A stretch of 64,000 nt of DNA. It comes from Caulobacter sp. 602-2 (GTDB taxonomy: Bacteria > Pseudomonadota > Alphaproteobacteria > Caulobacterales > Caulobacteraceae). The notes under the pieces are model-generated. The model searched no databases, was not told the origin of the DNA, and was given only the letters and a program-made list of their open reading frames with translations. The stretch is taken from NCBI RefSeq assembly GCF_011043625.1, contig NZ_JAAKGT010000009.1:144149-208148 (forward strand), read 5' to 3'. The position numbers and the translations under genes are program-made. Position 1 is the stretch's first letter; each line of letters opens with the position of its first letter. Shown here in pieces: positions 24,675-33,049 of the stretch.

Positions 24675-25856
24675 TCAGGCCTGTGGGCTGGCTTCGCCGT
24701 CCGGACGCTTGCGGCGGCGGGGCGAGACCTTGAGCTTGGGTTCGGCTTCCGGACCGGGCGGCGAGGCGGGCGGGTCGAGCGGCAGCTCCGGCGCGCCGGC
24801 GGTGGCCTGGGGCGCTTCTGCTTGCGCCTCGGCCGGCGTTTCGGGCGGCATCTCGGGGGACGGCGCGGCCGCGGCGCGGGCCTCGTCCAGCAGTTCGATC
24901 GCCGCCCTGACCACCTTGGCCACCGGCAGGTCGCTCATGTGGCGGATGGCCTGCGACAGGTCCGGATCGACGGCCTTGAACTGGTCGAAGTCGCGCGGGC
25001 CGCGCACCGCGCGGGTCAGCGGGCCCCAGGGGCCGTAGCGGCGCTCGTCCGACGGGCCGAACAGGCCGACGGTGGGCGTGCCGGCGGCGGCGGCGATGTG
25101 CATCAGGCCGCTGTCGTTGCCGATGAACAGGTCGGCGCGCTTCAGGCAGGCATAGGCGGTCAGCAGGTCGACCTTGCCGGTCAGGTCGATGCATCGGCCC
25201 CGGGCCGAGGCCATGCGCAGCTCCTCGACCATGCGGCCGTCCTCGGGACCGCCCAGGATCAGCAGGCGCCCGCCCTCCAGCTTGCCGCCGGGGCCCAGCA
25301 GCTGGGCGGCGGTCTGGGTGAAGCGCTCGATCGGCCAGACCTTGCCGATCCAGTTGGCGGCCGGGCCCATGGCCAGGATCGGACCGGCCGGCTCGCCGCC
25401 CCGCGGGGCCAGCATCTGGTCGGCCAGGGCCTGGACTTCCGGCGTGATGTAGAGATGCGGGGCCGGCGGCTCGCCGTCGATCTTCAGCACGCGGGCGGTC
25501 TCGACCACCTTGTGGGCGATCTCGCCGGGGATCTTCTTCCAGATCGCCCGCTTCTCGCGGCGCAGGAAGAGGGCGGTGGCGCTGCCCCGCAGGTCGACCA
25601 CCAGGCCCCACTTCTTGTGGCGCACCTGGTTCCACAGCTTGAACCAGTGGCCCTTGCCCTTGCCCTTCTCCATCACGATCACCCGGTCCAGGCCAGGCAC
25701 GTGGGCGAACAGCGGCGCGGCCAGCGGGCCGGCGACGATGGTGAAGCGGGCGTTGGGGATCTGGTCGGACAGCAGCTTGATCAGGCCGGACGACAGCACG
25801 GCGTCGCCGATCCGCGTGGCGGTGATGAAGAGAATCGGGAAGGCCCGCTGTGTCAT
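24675..25856 (-). CDS. Glycosyltransferase family 9 (heptosyltransferase-like)
   Basis: A 393-residue GT-B enzyme. The N-terminal LFITATRIGDAVLSSGLIKLL and C-terminal ADLFIGNDSGLMHIAAAAGTPTVGLFGPSDE are the signature of ADP-heptose:LPS heptosyltransferases. The acceptor loop WPIERFTQ is present. A C-terminal tail of about 60 residues is Pro/Ala/Glu-rich and ends in a basic patch (KLKVSPRRRKRP), not part of the fold. It probably adds heptose or another sugar to lipopolysaccharide core. Followed by a small exported protein gene. Confidence 0.88.
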   Translation of the reverse strand: MTQRAFPILFITATRIGDAVLSSGLIKLLSDQIPNARFTIVAGPLAAPLFAHVPGLDRVIVMEKGKGKGHWFKLWNQVRHKKWGLVVDLRGSATALFLRREKRAIWKKIPGEIAHKVVETARVLKIDGEPPAPHLYITPEVQALADQMLAPRGGEPAGPILAMGPAANWIGKVWPIERFTQTAAQLLGPGGKLEGGRLLILGGPEDGRMVEELRMASARGRCIDLTGKVDLLTAYACLKRADLFIGNDSGLMHIAAAAGTPTVGLFGPSDERRYGPWGPLTRAVRGPRDFDQFKAVDPDLSQAIRHMSDLPVAKVVRAAIELLDEARAAAAPSPEMPPETPAEAQAEAPQATAGAPELPLDPPASPPGPEAEPKLKVSPRRRKRPDGEASPQA

Positions 25857-25965
25857 CGGTCCATGTATAGGGTGAACCGGCTGTCAACGCATCCCGTTAT
25901 CCCGCTTAAGCTTTCCAGAGCTTCAGGACTGGCGCCGGCGTCGCCTCGGCGCCACATGTGCGACC

Positions 25966-26793
25966 ATGACCAGCCAGCGTATCGCCCGCCTCTCGTCCCG
26001 CGCCGTGATCGGCGTCTCCGGTCCCGACTGGCGGAGCTTCCTGCAGGGCCTGCTGACCCAGGACGTCGAGACCCTGGCGCCGGGCGAGCTGCGCTTTTCG
26101 GGCCTGCTGACGCCGCAGGGGCGACTGCTCTACGACCTGTTCGCAGCCGGCCTGCCGGACGGCGCGCTGCTGGACGTCGCCGCCGAGCATCGCGACACCA
26201 TCGTGGCGCGTCTTTCCATGTACCGCCTGCGGGCCAAGGTGGAGATCGGCCCGCTCGACCTGGTGGTCGCCGCCGTGTTCGATCCCTCCGGCGCGACGGT
26301 GACCGGCGAGGGGCTGTACGCCGATCCGCGCCTGGCGGCCCTGGGCGCGCGGGTCTACGGCCCGGTCGACGAGCCCGACGCCGACGAGGCGGCCTTCGAG
26401 GCCCATCGCCTGGCCCTGGGCGTGCCCGGCCCCGCCGACTGGCTGAGCGACAGGAACTATCCGATCGAGGCCGATTTCGACCTGCTGGCCGGCATCGACT
26501 TCAAGAAGGGCTGCTTCGTCGGCCAGGAAACCACCAGCCGCATGAAGCGGCGCGGCACGATCAAGAACCGCATGCTGCCGATCGTCTTCGACGGCCCGGC
26601 CCCGGCCTTCGGCGCCGAGGTGCTGGCCGGGACCTTGCGCGCCGGCGAGGTGCTCAGCGGGACCGACGGTCGGGCCATGGCCCTGCTGCGCCTCGACCGC
26701 ATCGAAGGCGCCGAGCTGACCGTCGACGGCCGGCCGGTGCGGGTGGATCGCCCCGAGTGGGTTCCGCCCACGCCGACGGCGGCCTCAGTCTAG
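25966..26793 (+). CDS. ygfZ: Folate-binding protein YgfZ (CAF17/IBA57 family)
   Basis: A 275-residue member of the YgfZ/GcvT-fold family. The diagnostic K-G-C-[FY]-x-G-Q-E motif is KGCFVGQE at 181-188, with Cys183. The N-terminal SGPDWRSFLQGLLTQDV is also typical. It uses tetrahydrofolate to maintain certain [4Fe-4S] enzymes. Monocistronic; the C-terminus overlaps the stop of the convergent HEAT-repeat gene by nine bases. Confidence 0.93.
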   Translation: MTSQRIARLSSRAVIGVSGPDWRSFLQGLLTQDVETLAPGELRFSGLLTPQGRLLYDLFAAGLPDGALLDVAAEHRDTIVARLSMYRLRAKVEIGPLDLVVAAVFDPSGATVTGEGLYADPRLAALGARVYGPVDEPDADEAAFEAHRLALGVPGPADWLSDRNYPIEADFDLLAGIDFKKGCFVGQETTSRMKRRGTIKNRMLPIVFDGPAPAFGAEVLAGTLRAGEVLSGTDGRAMALLRLDRIEGAELTVDGRPVRVDRPEWVPPTPTAASV

Positions 26794-28506
26794 CCAGGGC
26801 AGGTCGGGCAGCCGGTTGGCGAAGCCGCCGCGCAGGCAGGCCGACGGCGGCGAGGCCGCGTCGACCTCGGCGAGCGCGGTCTGGACCCTGCTGGGCGCGG
26901 GGCGCGCCCGGCCCTTGCCGTCGCGGCCTTCGCTGGTCGGCGCGGCGAGAGCCCGCGCCAGGTCGGGCCGGTCCATCCGCATCAGCGCCAGGACGAGCGC
27001 CTCGGTCGCATCCGAATCCATGTTGGCGCGGCCGCTGCGGGCGACCCGGTCGGCGACGTCGCGAGCTTTTCGGCCGGCCCGGCAAAGGCCCAGCGCTGCG
27101 TCGATGCGGACCTCCCGCGAGCGATCGGCCTCGAGCATGCCGATCAGCACGGGAACCGCCGGTTCTCCCAGGTCGCCGAGCCGGATCACCAGCCCTCTCG
27201 ATGTTCTCAGCGTCTCGTCGGCCCCGACCATCTCCGCGAGGCCCGGACCGATCCTGTCGAACGTCTCCGGCGGCAGGGCGGCCGCGACCTCGCCATAGAC
27301 CCGCATGCTGGCGGTGCGGTCAGGGTCGGCGAGGTCGCGCTCGATGGCGGCCAGCAGGGCGCCGGCCTCGCCATCCAGCTTGTCGGCGTTGCTGGCCACG
27401 ATCCAGCTGTCGAAGATTTCGCCCCGGGCCAGCGCCTGTCCGGCCAGCAAACTGCGAAACCGCGCCAGCGCCGTGTCGACGACCTTGCCGCCGTAGGCGC
27501 GGGCCTCGGCCACGGCCGGTTCGGAGCCGGCCGCCAGGGCCTGGGTCTGGGCCTCGTCCAGCACCAGCGAGGCGTCGAGGGGATTCCTGCCCTTCACGAG
27601 TTGCGAAATCCGTGGCTTCAGCCCGAGCGCGGCGGCGATCATCGCGGCCTCGTCCTCGTCGCGGCCGCCCACCGCCAGCGGCAGGCGGATCCACTCGGCC
27701 TTGCAGTCGAGTCTGTTCCAGGTCAGGCAGGCGACGAACGGCAGCGGAAGGGGCAGGGCCACGCCGTGACGGCCATGGACCAGCGTCACCGCCGCGCCGT
27801 CCGGCGCCGTCAGGGTCAGGCGCGTGCGGGGCGTGTCCTTGGGGAACTGGGGGTCGCGCTTGACCAGGACGGCGGGGCGCTCGGGATCGCCCGGAAGGCT
27901 GAGCATGCAGGCGTTGGCGAGATCGGGCAGCTCGAAGCCGACCGTCGAGACGCTCATCCGGAAATCCGGCGAGCGGGGAATGGTGTCGCAGACCGCGGGC
28001 GGCAGGATGCGCAGGGAAACCGGAACGCCGTCGCCGCGCAGACCTCGCGCGTCGGTGTAGGCGGTCGGGATCGCGTGACCGTAGAGCACGCCCTGGGCCA
28101 GTCTTCCCGGCGCGACCAGGTCCATGCGGGCCGGATCGAAGGCCAGCCGCTGGGCCGCGTTCTCGCGGTGCAGGCGGGCGTCGAGCAGGCGATACTGCAC
28201 GTAGCTGATGGCGCTGTAGGCCAGGCTGCCGCCATAGACCGCGATGGGAACCGCCAGCAGCCAGCGCGGCGCTGCGCCTCGGCGAACGTCCAGCACCATG
28301 GTCACGAGCGCGACGTTGAGCAGCGCGGCGATCCAGAGCGGCGAGAGCAGGAACACCAGCAGCAGGTTCAGCACCGGGATCAGCTGCAGCAGGAACGCCG
28401 GCCCCATCAGCGTCACGATCAGCGGCCAGACCGGCCTGGCCGGACGAATGTCCGGCCTCTGCGCCGGCTTGCGCGTCCCAAACAGCCTCTCGATCCACGT
28501 GCTCAT
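26785..28506 (-). CDS. Membrane protein with HEAT-like repeats, unknown
   Basis: A 573-residue protein from ATG 28506. Three hydrophobic segments lie at about 25-45, 47-70 and 80-100. A large central region of unknown fold follows (residues 105-330), then an alpha-helical C-terminal half with HEAT-like units such as DRIGPGLAEMVG..GLVIRLGDLGEPAVPVLIGMLEADRSREVRIDAALGLCR. Those repeats usually mediate protein contacts. No known family was recognised. It is likely monocistronic. Confidence 0.72.
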   Translation of the reverse strand: MSTWIERLFGTRKPAQRPDIRPARPVWPLIVTLMGPAFLLQLIPVLNLLLVFLLSPLWIAALLNVALVTMVLDVRRGAAPRWLLAVPIAVYGGSLAYSAISYVQYRLLDARLHRENAAQRLAFDPARMDLVAPGRLAQGVLYGHAIPTAYTDARGLRGDGVPVSLRILPPAVCDTIPRSPDFRMSVSTVGFELPDLANACMLSLPGDPERPAVLVKRDPQFPKDTPRTRLTLTAPDGAAVTLVHGRHGVALPLPLPFVACLTWNRLDCKAEWIRLPLAVGGRDEDEAAMIAAALGLKPRISQLVKGRNPLDASLVLDEAQTQALAAGSEPAVAEARAYGGKVVDTALARFRSLLAGQALARGEIFDSWIVASNADKLDGEAGALLAAIERDLADPDRTASMRVYGEVAAALPPETFDRIGPGLAEMVGADETLRTSRGLVIRLGDLGEPAVPVLIGMLEADRSREVRIDAALGLCRAGRKARDVADRVARSGRANMDSDATEALVLALMRMDRPDLARALAAPTSEGRDGKGRARPAPSRVQTALAEVDAASPPSACLRGGFANRLPDLPWLD

Positions 28507-28564
28507 TGGCGCCCCCGCAATCACAGAGGCGCTCTACCGGGAATTGATTACCGATCGGTGGTCA

Positions 28565-28590
28565 CGCCCGGCCCCCATGGGGGCCGGGCG
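28565..28590. repeat. Perfect 26-base palindrome (hairpin)
   Basis: CGCCCGGCCCCC-AT-GGGGGCCGGGCG, 12-base arms with a 2-base centre. It lies between the stop of the repeat protein gene (28600, minus) and the start of the HEAT gene. There is no T-run, but it could terminate or stabilise the upstream transcript. Confidence 0.7.
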
Positions 28591-28599
28591 CGATACGTC

Positions 28600-29022
28600 C
28601 TAGCGGCAGCGGCCGTAGCGGTCGGGCGAGGCGCCGGGACCGCCGCGCCAGCCGGGCGGGTTCTCCCAGTTGGTGCCGGGGCCGCCGCGCGGGCCGGGCG
28701 GGTTGTCGTCGCGGTCGAGCCAGCAGCGGCGGGCCTGGTTCCACCAGCCGTAGTTGGGGTGCCAGTAGCCGAAGCGCGGATTGTAGTAATAGCCGCGGCG
28801 GTAGTCGAAGCGCACCTTCTGGCCCTGCCAGCGATAGTAGCGGCGATCGGGCGAGGCGCCGGGGCCGCCGCGCCAGCCGGGCGGGTTCTCCCAGTTGGTG
28901 CCCGGGCCGCCGCGCGGACCGGGCGGATTGTTGTCGCGGTCGCGGTGCTGGGCCAGGACGGGGGTGGCGGTCATGGTCGCGGTCGCCAGGGCGAGCACGG
29001 CGAGAGTTCGGAAAGCTCGCAT
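28600..29022 (-). CDS. Small secreted protein with duplicated Pro-Gly-Trp motif
   Basis: A 140-residue protein from ATG 29022 with a Sec signal ending TPVLAQ. The mature part contains two nearly identical 28-residue blocks (NPPGPRGGPGTNWENPPGW and RGGPGASPDR), about residues 31-58 and 106-133. A Tyr/Trp-rich central segment (YRRGYYYNPRFGYWHPNYGWWNQ) lies between them. At DNA level the blocks are 96-base direct repeats (28622-28717 and 28847-28942). An upstream in-frame extension is non-coding in character. Function unknown; a surface or matrix-associated protein is plausible. Confidence 0.82.
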   Translation of the reverse strand: MRAFRTLAVLALATATMTATPVLAQHRDRDNNPPGPRGGPGTNWENPPGWRGGPGASPDRRYYRWQGQKVRFDYRRGYYYNPRFGYWHPNYGWWNQARRCWLDRDDNPPGPRGGPGTNWENPPGWRGGPGASPDRYGRCR

Positions 29023-29151
29023 CTGCGGCGTCTCCTTGTCGTTGGCGTCCCTCTGACCAGCCAAACGCGCGAGATCGGCGTTTCCGTCGTTGGTGCATGA
29101 ATGTTCCGCAAAAGTTCTGGTTTTCGCCGTGCGGTCTGCTAGCGTCGCCGG

Positions 29152-29745
29152 ATGACAGAGATCCATCGCTGCACCTGGCGGGGCATGAACGGCGACCCGC
29201 TGTACGAGGCCTATCACGACACCGAGTGGGGCGTGCCCGAGTGGGACAGCCGCGCCCTGTGGGAAAAGCTGGTGCTCGACGGTTTCCAGGCCGGGCTGTC
29301 GTGGATCACCATCCTGAGGAAGCGCGAGGCCTTCCGCGCCGCCTTCGCCGATTTCGACCCCGAGGCGGTGGCCCGCTTCGGCGAGGCCGACCGCGCGCGC
29401 CTGATGGCCGACGCCGGCATCATCCGCTCCAACGCCAAGATCGACGCGGCCATCGCCGGCGCGCGGATCTATCTCGACATGCGCGAGCGCGGCGAGGACT
29501 TCTCGGCGTTCCTGTGGAACATCGTCGGCGACGCCCCGATCCAGAACGCCTTCACCGGCATGGGCGACGTCCCGGCCCAGACGCCGCTGGCGGTCGACAT
29601 GGCCAAGGCCCTGAAGGCCAGGGGCTACAAGTTCTGCGGTCCGGTGATCGTCTACGCCTTCATGCAGGCGGTCGGCATGGTCAACGACCACTTCGTCACC
29701 TGCTTCCGCCACGACGAGTGCAAGGCCCTGGGGCATCGCCACTAG
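29152..29745 (+). CDS. tag: DNA-3-methyladenine glycosylase I
   Basis: A 197-residue enzyme of standard length that excises 3-methyladenine from alkylated DNA. The N-terminus HRCTWRGMNGDPLYEAYHDTEWG carries the zinc ligands Cys and His and the base-pocket residues. ILRKREAFRAAF and the C-terminal MVNDHFVTCFRHDEC, with the other zinc ligands, are both typical. Divergent from the repeat protein gene; the shared upstream region is 29023-29151. Confidence 0.95.
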   Translation: MTEIHRCTWRGMNGDPLYEAYHDTEWGVPEWDSRALWEKLVLDGFQAGLSWITILRKREAFRAAFADFDPEAVARFGEADRARLMADAGIIRSNAKIDAAIAGARIYLDMRERGEDFSAFLWNIVGDAPIQNAFTGMGDVPAQTPLAVDMAKALKARGYKFCGPVIVYAFMQAVGMVNDHFVTCFRHDECKALGHRH

Positions 29746-29787
29746 GCGGCGACATTCGCCCGACAGGCGTCCCCCACACCCCGTTCT

Positions 29788-29881
29788 TCCCCGCGAAGGC
29801 GGGGACCCAAGCGGCGTCCGTGGGTCGTCCACGGCCCCGCTCGCCCGCGAAGGCGGCTTGGGCCCCGGCCTTCGCGGGGGA
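29788..29881. repeat. Inverted palindromic repeat, CCCCGCGAAGGCGGGG family
   Basis: Arms at 29788-29812 and about 29856-29881 match the copies at 545-640 and 2164-2257. A further partial arm lies near 29842. The rest of the gap 29746-30011 shows nothing else clear. Confidence 0.8.
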
Positions 29882-30011
29882 GTACGGTGGGCAAGGGCTG
29901 GATTGGCTGAGCGCCGGCTCGCTCCAGGCGGCGCGCTCGGCGTCGAGCCTGGGCGGGCTCAACCGTTCCGTGCTAGAGCCTGGGGCGTAGCGTTCGGGGG
30001 CGTGTCGCGGC

Positions 30012-33000
30012 ATGGAATGGGTTTTCATCGTCGGCCTGACGGTGTGGGTCGCGCTGCAGCATCAGTCGCTCGACATCGTGCGGCGGCGGCTGGACCAGAC
30101 CCTGGCCGAGCTGGAGCGCCTGAAGGCGGCCCTGGAGCGGCGCGAGCCGCCTGAGGCGCCCGAGACCGTGTCGGTTTCCCGGAGCGTGATTTCCGAGGAG
30201 CCGCTTCCTCCGGAGCCTGCCGTTCGCGAGCCTGCCGCGCCGACGCCGCCCTCGCCCTGGACGGTCGAGCCGGCCGCGTCCGAGCCTCATCCCGAACCCA
30301 TGACCATCCCCGCGCCCGCGCCGCGGGTCGCCCGGCCGATGATCACCCGCGAGGCCGCCTCGACCTGGCTGGCCGAGAACGGCCTAGCCTGGATCGGCGG
30401 CGGGGGGCTGGCGCTGGGCGGCCTGCTGCTGGTGGCCTACGCCGCCCAGAAGGGGATCTTCACCCCGCCGCTGCGCATCGCCGCGGCGGTGGCGCTGGGC
30501 GCCCTGATGGTGCTGGCCAGCGAATGGATCCTGCGCCGCAAGGCCGAGACGAGCCGCCACCTGCTGGCCGCCGCCATCGCGGCCGGGGCCGGGGCGGTCA
30601 CGCTGTACGGCGCGGTCTGCGCCGCCCACGGCCTTTATCACCTGATCACGTTCTGGCTGGCGGCGGTGCTGGCGGCGGCGGTGTCGCTGGGGCTTCTGGC
30701 GCTGTCGCTGCGCCATGGCGAGCCGCTGGCCCTGGTGGCCATGGTCGGCGCGGCCGCCACCCCGATCGTCACCGACATCTCGTCCTGGTCACCCGTGGTC
30801 TTCGAGGCCTACGCCATCCTGGTCGCCGCTACCGGCTTCGTGCTGGCGGCGAGCCGCCGGTGGGGCTGGACCAGCCTGGCCACGGCCGTCGGCGCGCTGC
30901 TGCTGAGCCTGCCGCCGCTGGCCGACCGGCAGTACGCGGCCGGCGCGGTCCTGGTCGCCCTGGCCGCCGCCGGGCCGCTGGCCGCGCTCTGGCGGCGCCG
31001 GCGGACGGGCGAGACGCAGGCCCAGGTGCTGCGCCTGCGCCAGAGCGCCATGGCCGCCCTGTTCCTGGCCAGCCTGGGCGCGATGGCGGTGTGGTTCTGG
31101 TCGCCCAGCCAGGCCTCGGCCGCCGCCGGGGTGCTGAGCGGCGTCCTGCTGGGCCTGACCGCGCTGGCGATCGCGACGCGCCAGGCTCCGCCGGCCCTGT
31201 TCGCCGCCCCGGCCGGGGTCACGGTGTTTGCGATCCTCTGCTGCCTGCTGTTCGAGGGCGACAAGGCCGGGGTGGCCGTCACGCCGCCCTGGCTCCACCT
31301 GCTGCTGGCCTTCATTCCGCTGACGGCCCTGCCCGCGGCGCAGCGGCTGCACGCGGGCCAGCGCCCGCAACTGCTGGCGATCGCCGGCGTCGCCGCCGCG
31401 CTCGCCGCCAGCCTGGCCTGGCCGCTGCTGGGCGAGGCCGGCTTCGACCACGCCTGGACGCCGGCGGCCCTGCTGGGCGCGGGCATGTTCGGCCTGGCCG
31501 TGCTGATCGCCCGCCGCAGCGAGGCGCCGGCCGGCGATCCCGGCCTGGCGATCTGGCTGGCCGCCGCCGCCGAGATGGTCTTCCTGGCGATCCACGGCGC
31601 GACCCAGCCCAGGTTCGAGCCCGCCGCCTTCGCCTTGGCGGCCCTGGCCCTGGCGATCGCCGCCCGGCGCCTGCCCTGGCACGGCCTGGCCCAGGCCAGC
31701 GTGGTCGGCGGCCTGCTGGCCCTGGTGGTGATGCTGCGCCCGGCCTTCATCGGGCCGGCGCTGGAAGGCCGCCTGCCCCTGCCGATCCTGGCGGCGGTGT
31801 GCGGGGCGGCGACCCTGACAGCCTTCGCCGCCGCCTGGCTGCTGAAGGCCGCCGGTCGCCGCAACGAGGCCGAGGCCCAAGGCGCCAGCGTCCTGATGAT
31901 CCTGCTGCTGGGCCTGTTCATCGGCGTGCACCTGGTCGTGGTCGGCAAGCCGGGCCACGCCTCGGCGCCGCTGCTGGAATCTTCGCTGCGCACCCTGATC
32001 CTGCTGACCGCCGGCCTGGTGCTGGTGCTGCGCCAGCGGCCGGACGACGGCCCGCTGGCCCGCTGGCGCACGCTGCTGGTGGTCGGCGCGGGCCTGGCCC
32101 ATGGCCTGCTGCTGCAGGGCCTGGTCGCCAACCCCTGGTGGGGCATGGGCGAGGTTCCGGCCGGACCGCCGCTGTTCAACACCCTGCTCTTGTCCTACCT
32201 GGCGCCGGCCGTGCTGCTGGCGGTCGCGGCCTGGCGACGGCCGGTCGACGCCGCCGGGCGCGGCTGGGTGGTCGGCTCGGCGGTGTTCGGCCTGCTGTGG
32301 GCAGTGCTGGCCCTGCGCCACGGGATCCATGGCCGGGCGATGGCCGAGGCCGGGATCGGCCGGGGCGAGCTGGCCGGCTACACGGTGCTGCTGCTCCTGG
32401 CCGCCCGAGGCTTCTTCGACCCGCGCCTGACCGCGCGGCCGGCCGCCAGCTGGCTGGCCCGCGCCGCCCCGACCGTGGGCTGGATCGCCCTGGTGCTGGC
32501 GGTCCTGGTGTTCGGCTTCCTGGCCAATCCCTGGTGGGGACCCGACCAGGCGCGGCTGCCGCCCATCGGCGCGGCGCTGCTGGCCCTGGCCCATGTCGCG
32601 GGCGCGGCCCTGCTGCTGGAGCTTGGCCGCCGCGACGGCCGCCTGGCGATCGCCGCCCGGGCCAGCGCCGTCGGCGTGCTGTTCGTGCTGGTCAGCCTGG
32701 TGGTCCGCTGCGGTTTCCACGGCCCGGCCATGGGCGCCTCGATGTCCGCGGGCGGGCTCGAGACCTGGACCTTCTCGGCCGTCTGGGCGGCTTTCGGCCT
32801 GGTGGTGCTGAGCCTGGGCTCGACCCGCCGGGACGCGGTGCTGCGCTGGGCCGGCCTTGCGGTGCTGCTGCTGACGGCGGGCAAGGTGCTGCTGGTCGAC
32901 CTGGCCCGGCTGGAGGGCGTGGTCCGCGCCGCCTCGTTCCTGGCCGTCGGCGCCCTGCTGCTGGGCGGGGCGGTGCTGGTGCGCCGCCTCAACGCCCGGA

Positions 33001-33038
33001 CGCGGGCGGAGCCGCCGACCCCGACGGACGCTGGCTGA
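30012..33038 (+). CDS. DUF2339 polytopic membrane protein
   Basis: A 1008-residue protein. The first 115 residues hold a membrane segment, a coiled-coil stretch (RRRLDQTLAELERLKAALERRE) and a Pro/Glu-rich linker. The rest is a chain of about 25 hydrophobic helices beginning WLAENGLAWIGGGGLALGG, the family signature. DUF2339 proteins are widespread in Gram-negative bacteria and lack a firm function; some authors link them to cell envelope stability. Full length, single gene, stop 11 bases before the convergent serine hydrolase stop. Confidence 0.88.
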   Translation: MEWVFIVGLTVWVALQHQSLDIVRRRLDQTLAELERLKAALERREPPEAPETVSVSRSVISEEPLPPEPAVREPAAPTPPSPWTVEPAASEPHPEPMTIPAPAPRVARPMITREAASTWLAENGLAWIGGGGLALGGLLLVAYAAQKGIFTPPLRIAAAVALGALMVLASEWILRRKAETSRHLLAAAIAAGAGAVTLYGAVCAAHGLYHLITFWLAAVLAAAVSLGLLALSLRHGEPLALVAMVGAAATPIVTDISSWSPVVFEAYAILVAATGFVLAASRRWGWTSLATAVGALLLSLPPLADRQYAAGAVLVALAAAGPLAALWRRRRTGETQAQVLRLRQSAMAALFLASLGAMAVWFWSPSQASAAAGVLSGVLLGLTALAIATRQAPPALFAAPAGVTVFAILCCLLFEGDKAGVAVTPPWLHLLLAFIPLTALPAAQRLHAGQRPQLLAIAGVAAALAASLAWPLLGEAGFDHAWTPAALLGAGMFGLAVLIARRSEAPAGDPGLAIWLAAAAEMVFLAIHGATQPRFEPAAFALAALALAIAARRLPWHGLAQASVVGGLLALVVMLRPAFIGPALEGRLPLPILAAVCGAATLTAFAAAWLLKAAGRRNEAEAQGASVLMILLLGLFIGVHLVVVGKPGHASAPLLESSLRTLILLTAGLVLVLRQRPDDGPLARWRTLLVVGAGLAHGLLLQGLVANPWWGMGEVPAGPPLFNTLLLSYLAPAVLLAVAAWRRPVDAAGRGWVVGSAVFGLLWAVLALRHGIHGRAMAEAGIGRGELAGYTVLLLLAARGFFDPRLTARPAASWLARAAPTVGWIALVLAVLVFGFLANPWWGPDQARLPPIGAALLALAHVAGAALLLELGRRDGRLAIAARASAVGVLFVLVSLVVRCGFHGPAMGASMSAGGLETWTFSAVWAAFGLVVLSLGSTRRDAVLRWAGLAVLLLTAGKVLLVDLARLEGVVRAASFLAVGALLLGGAVLVRRLNARTRAEPPTPTDAG

Positions 33039-33049
33039 CCCCGGAAGGC

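Noticed and set aside
24357..27863. A 1168-codon open frame on the plus strand across several minus-strand genes
   Set aside because: It runs antisense through the GT9 gene and through ygfZ in another frame. Its product is low-complexity Arg/Gly/Ala-rich and has no domain. Long spurious frames are expected in GC-rich DNA.
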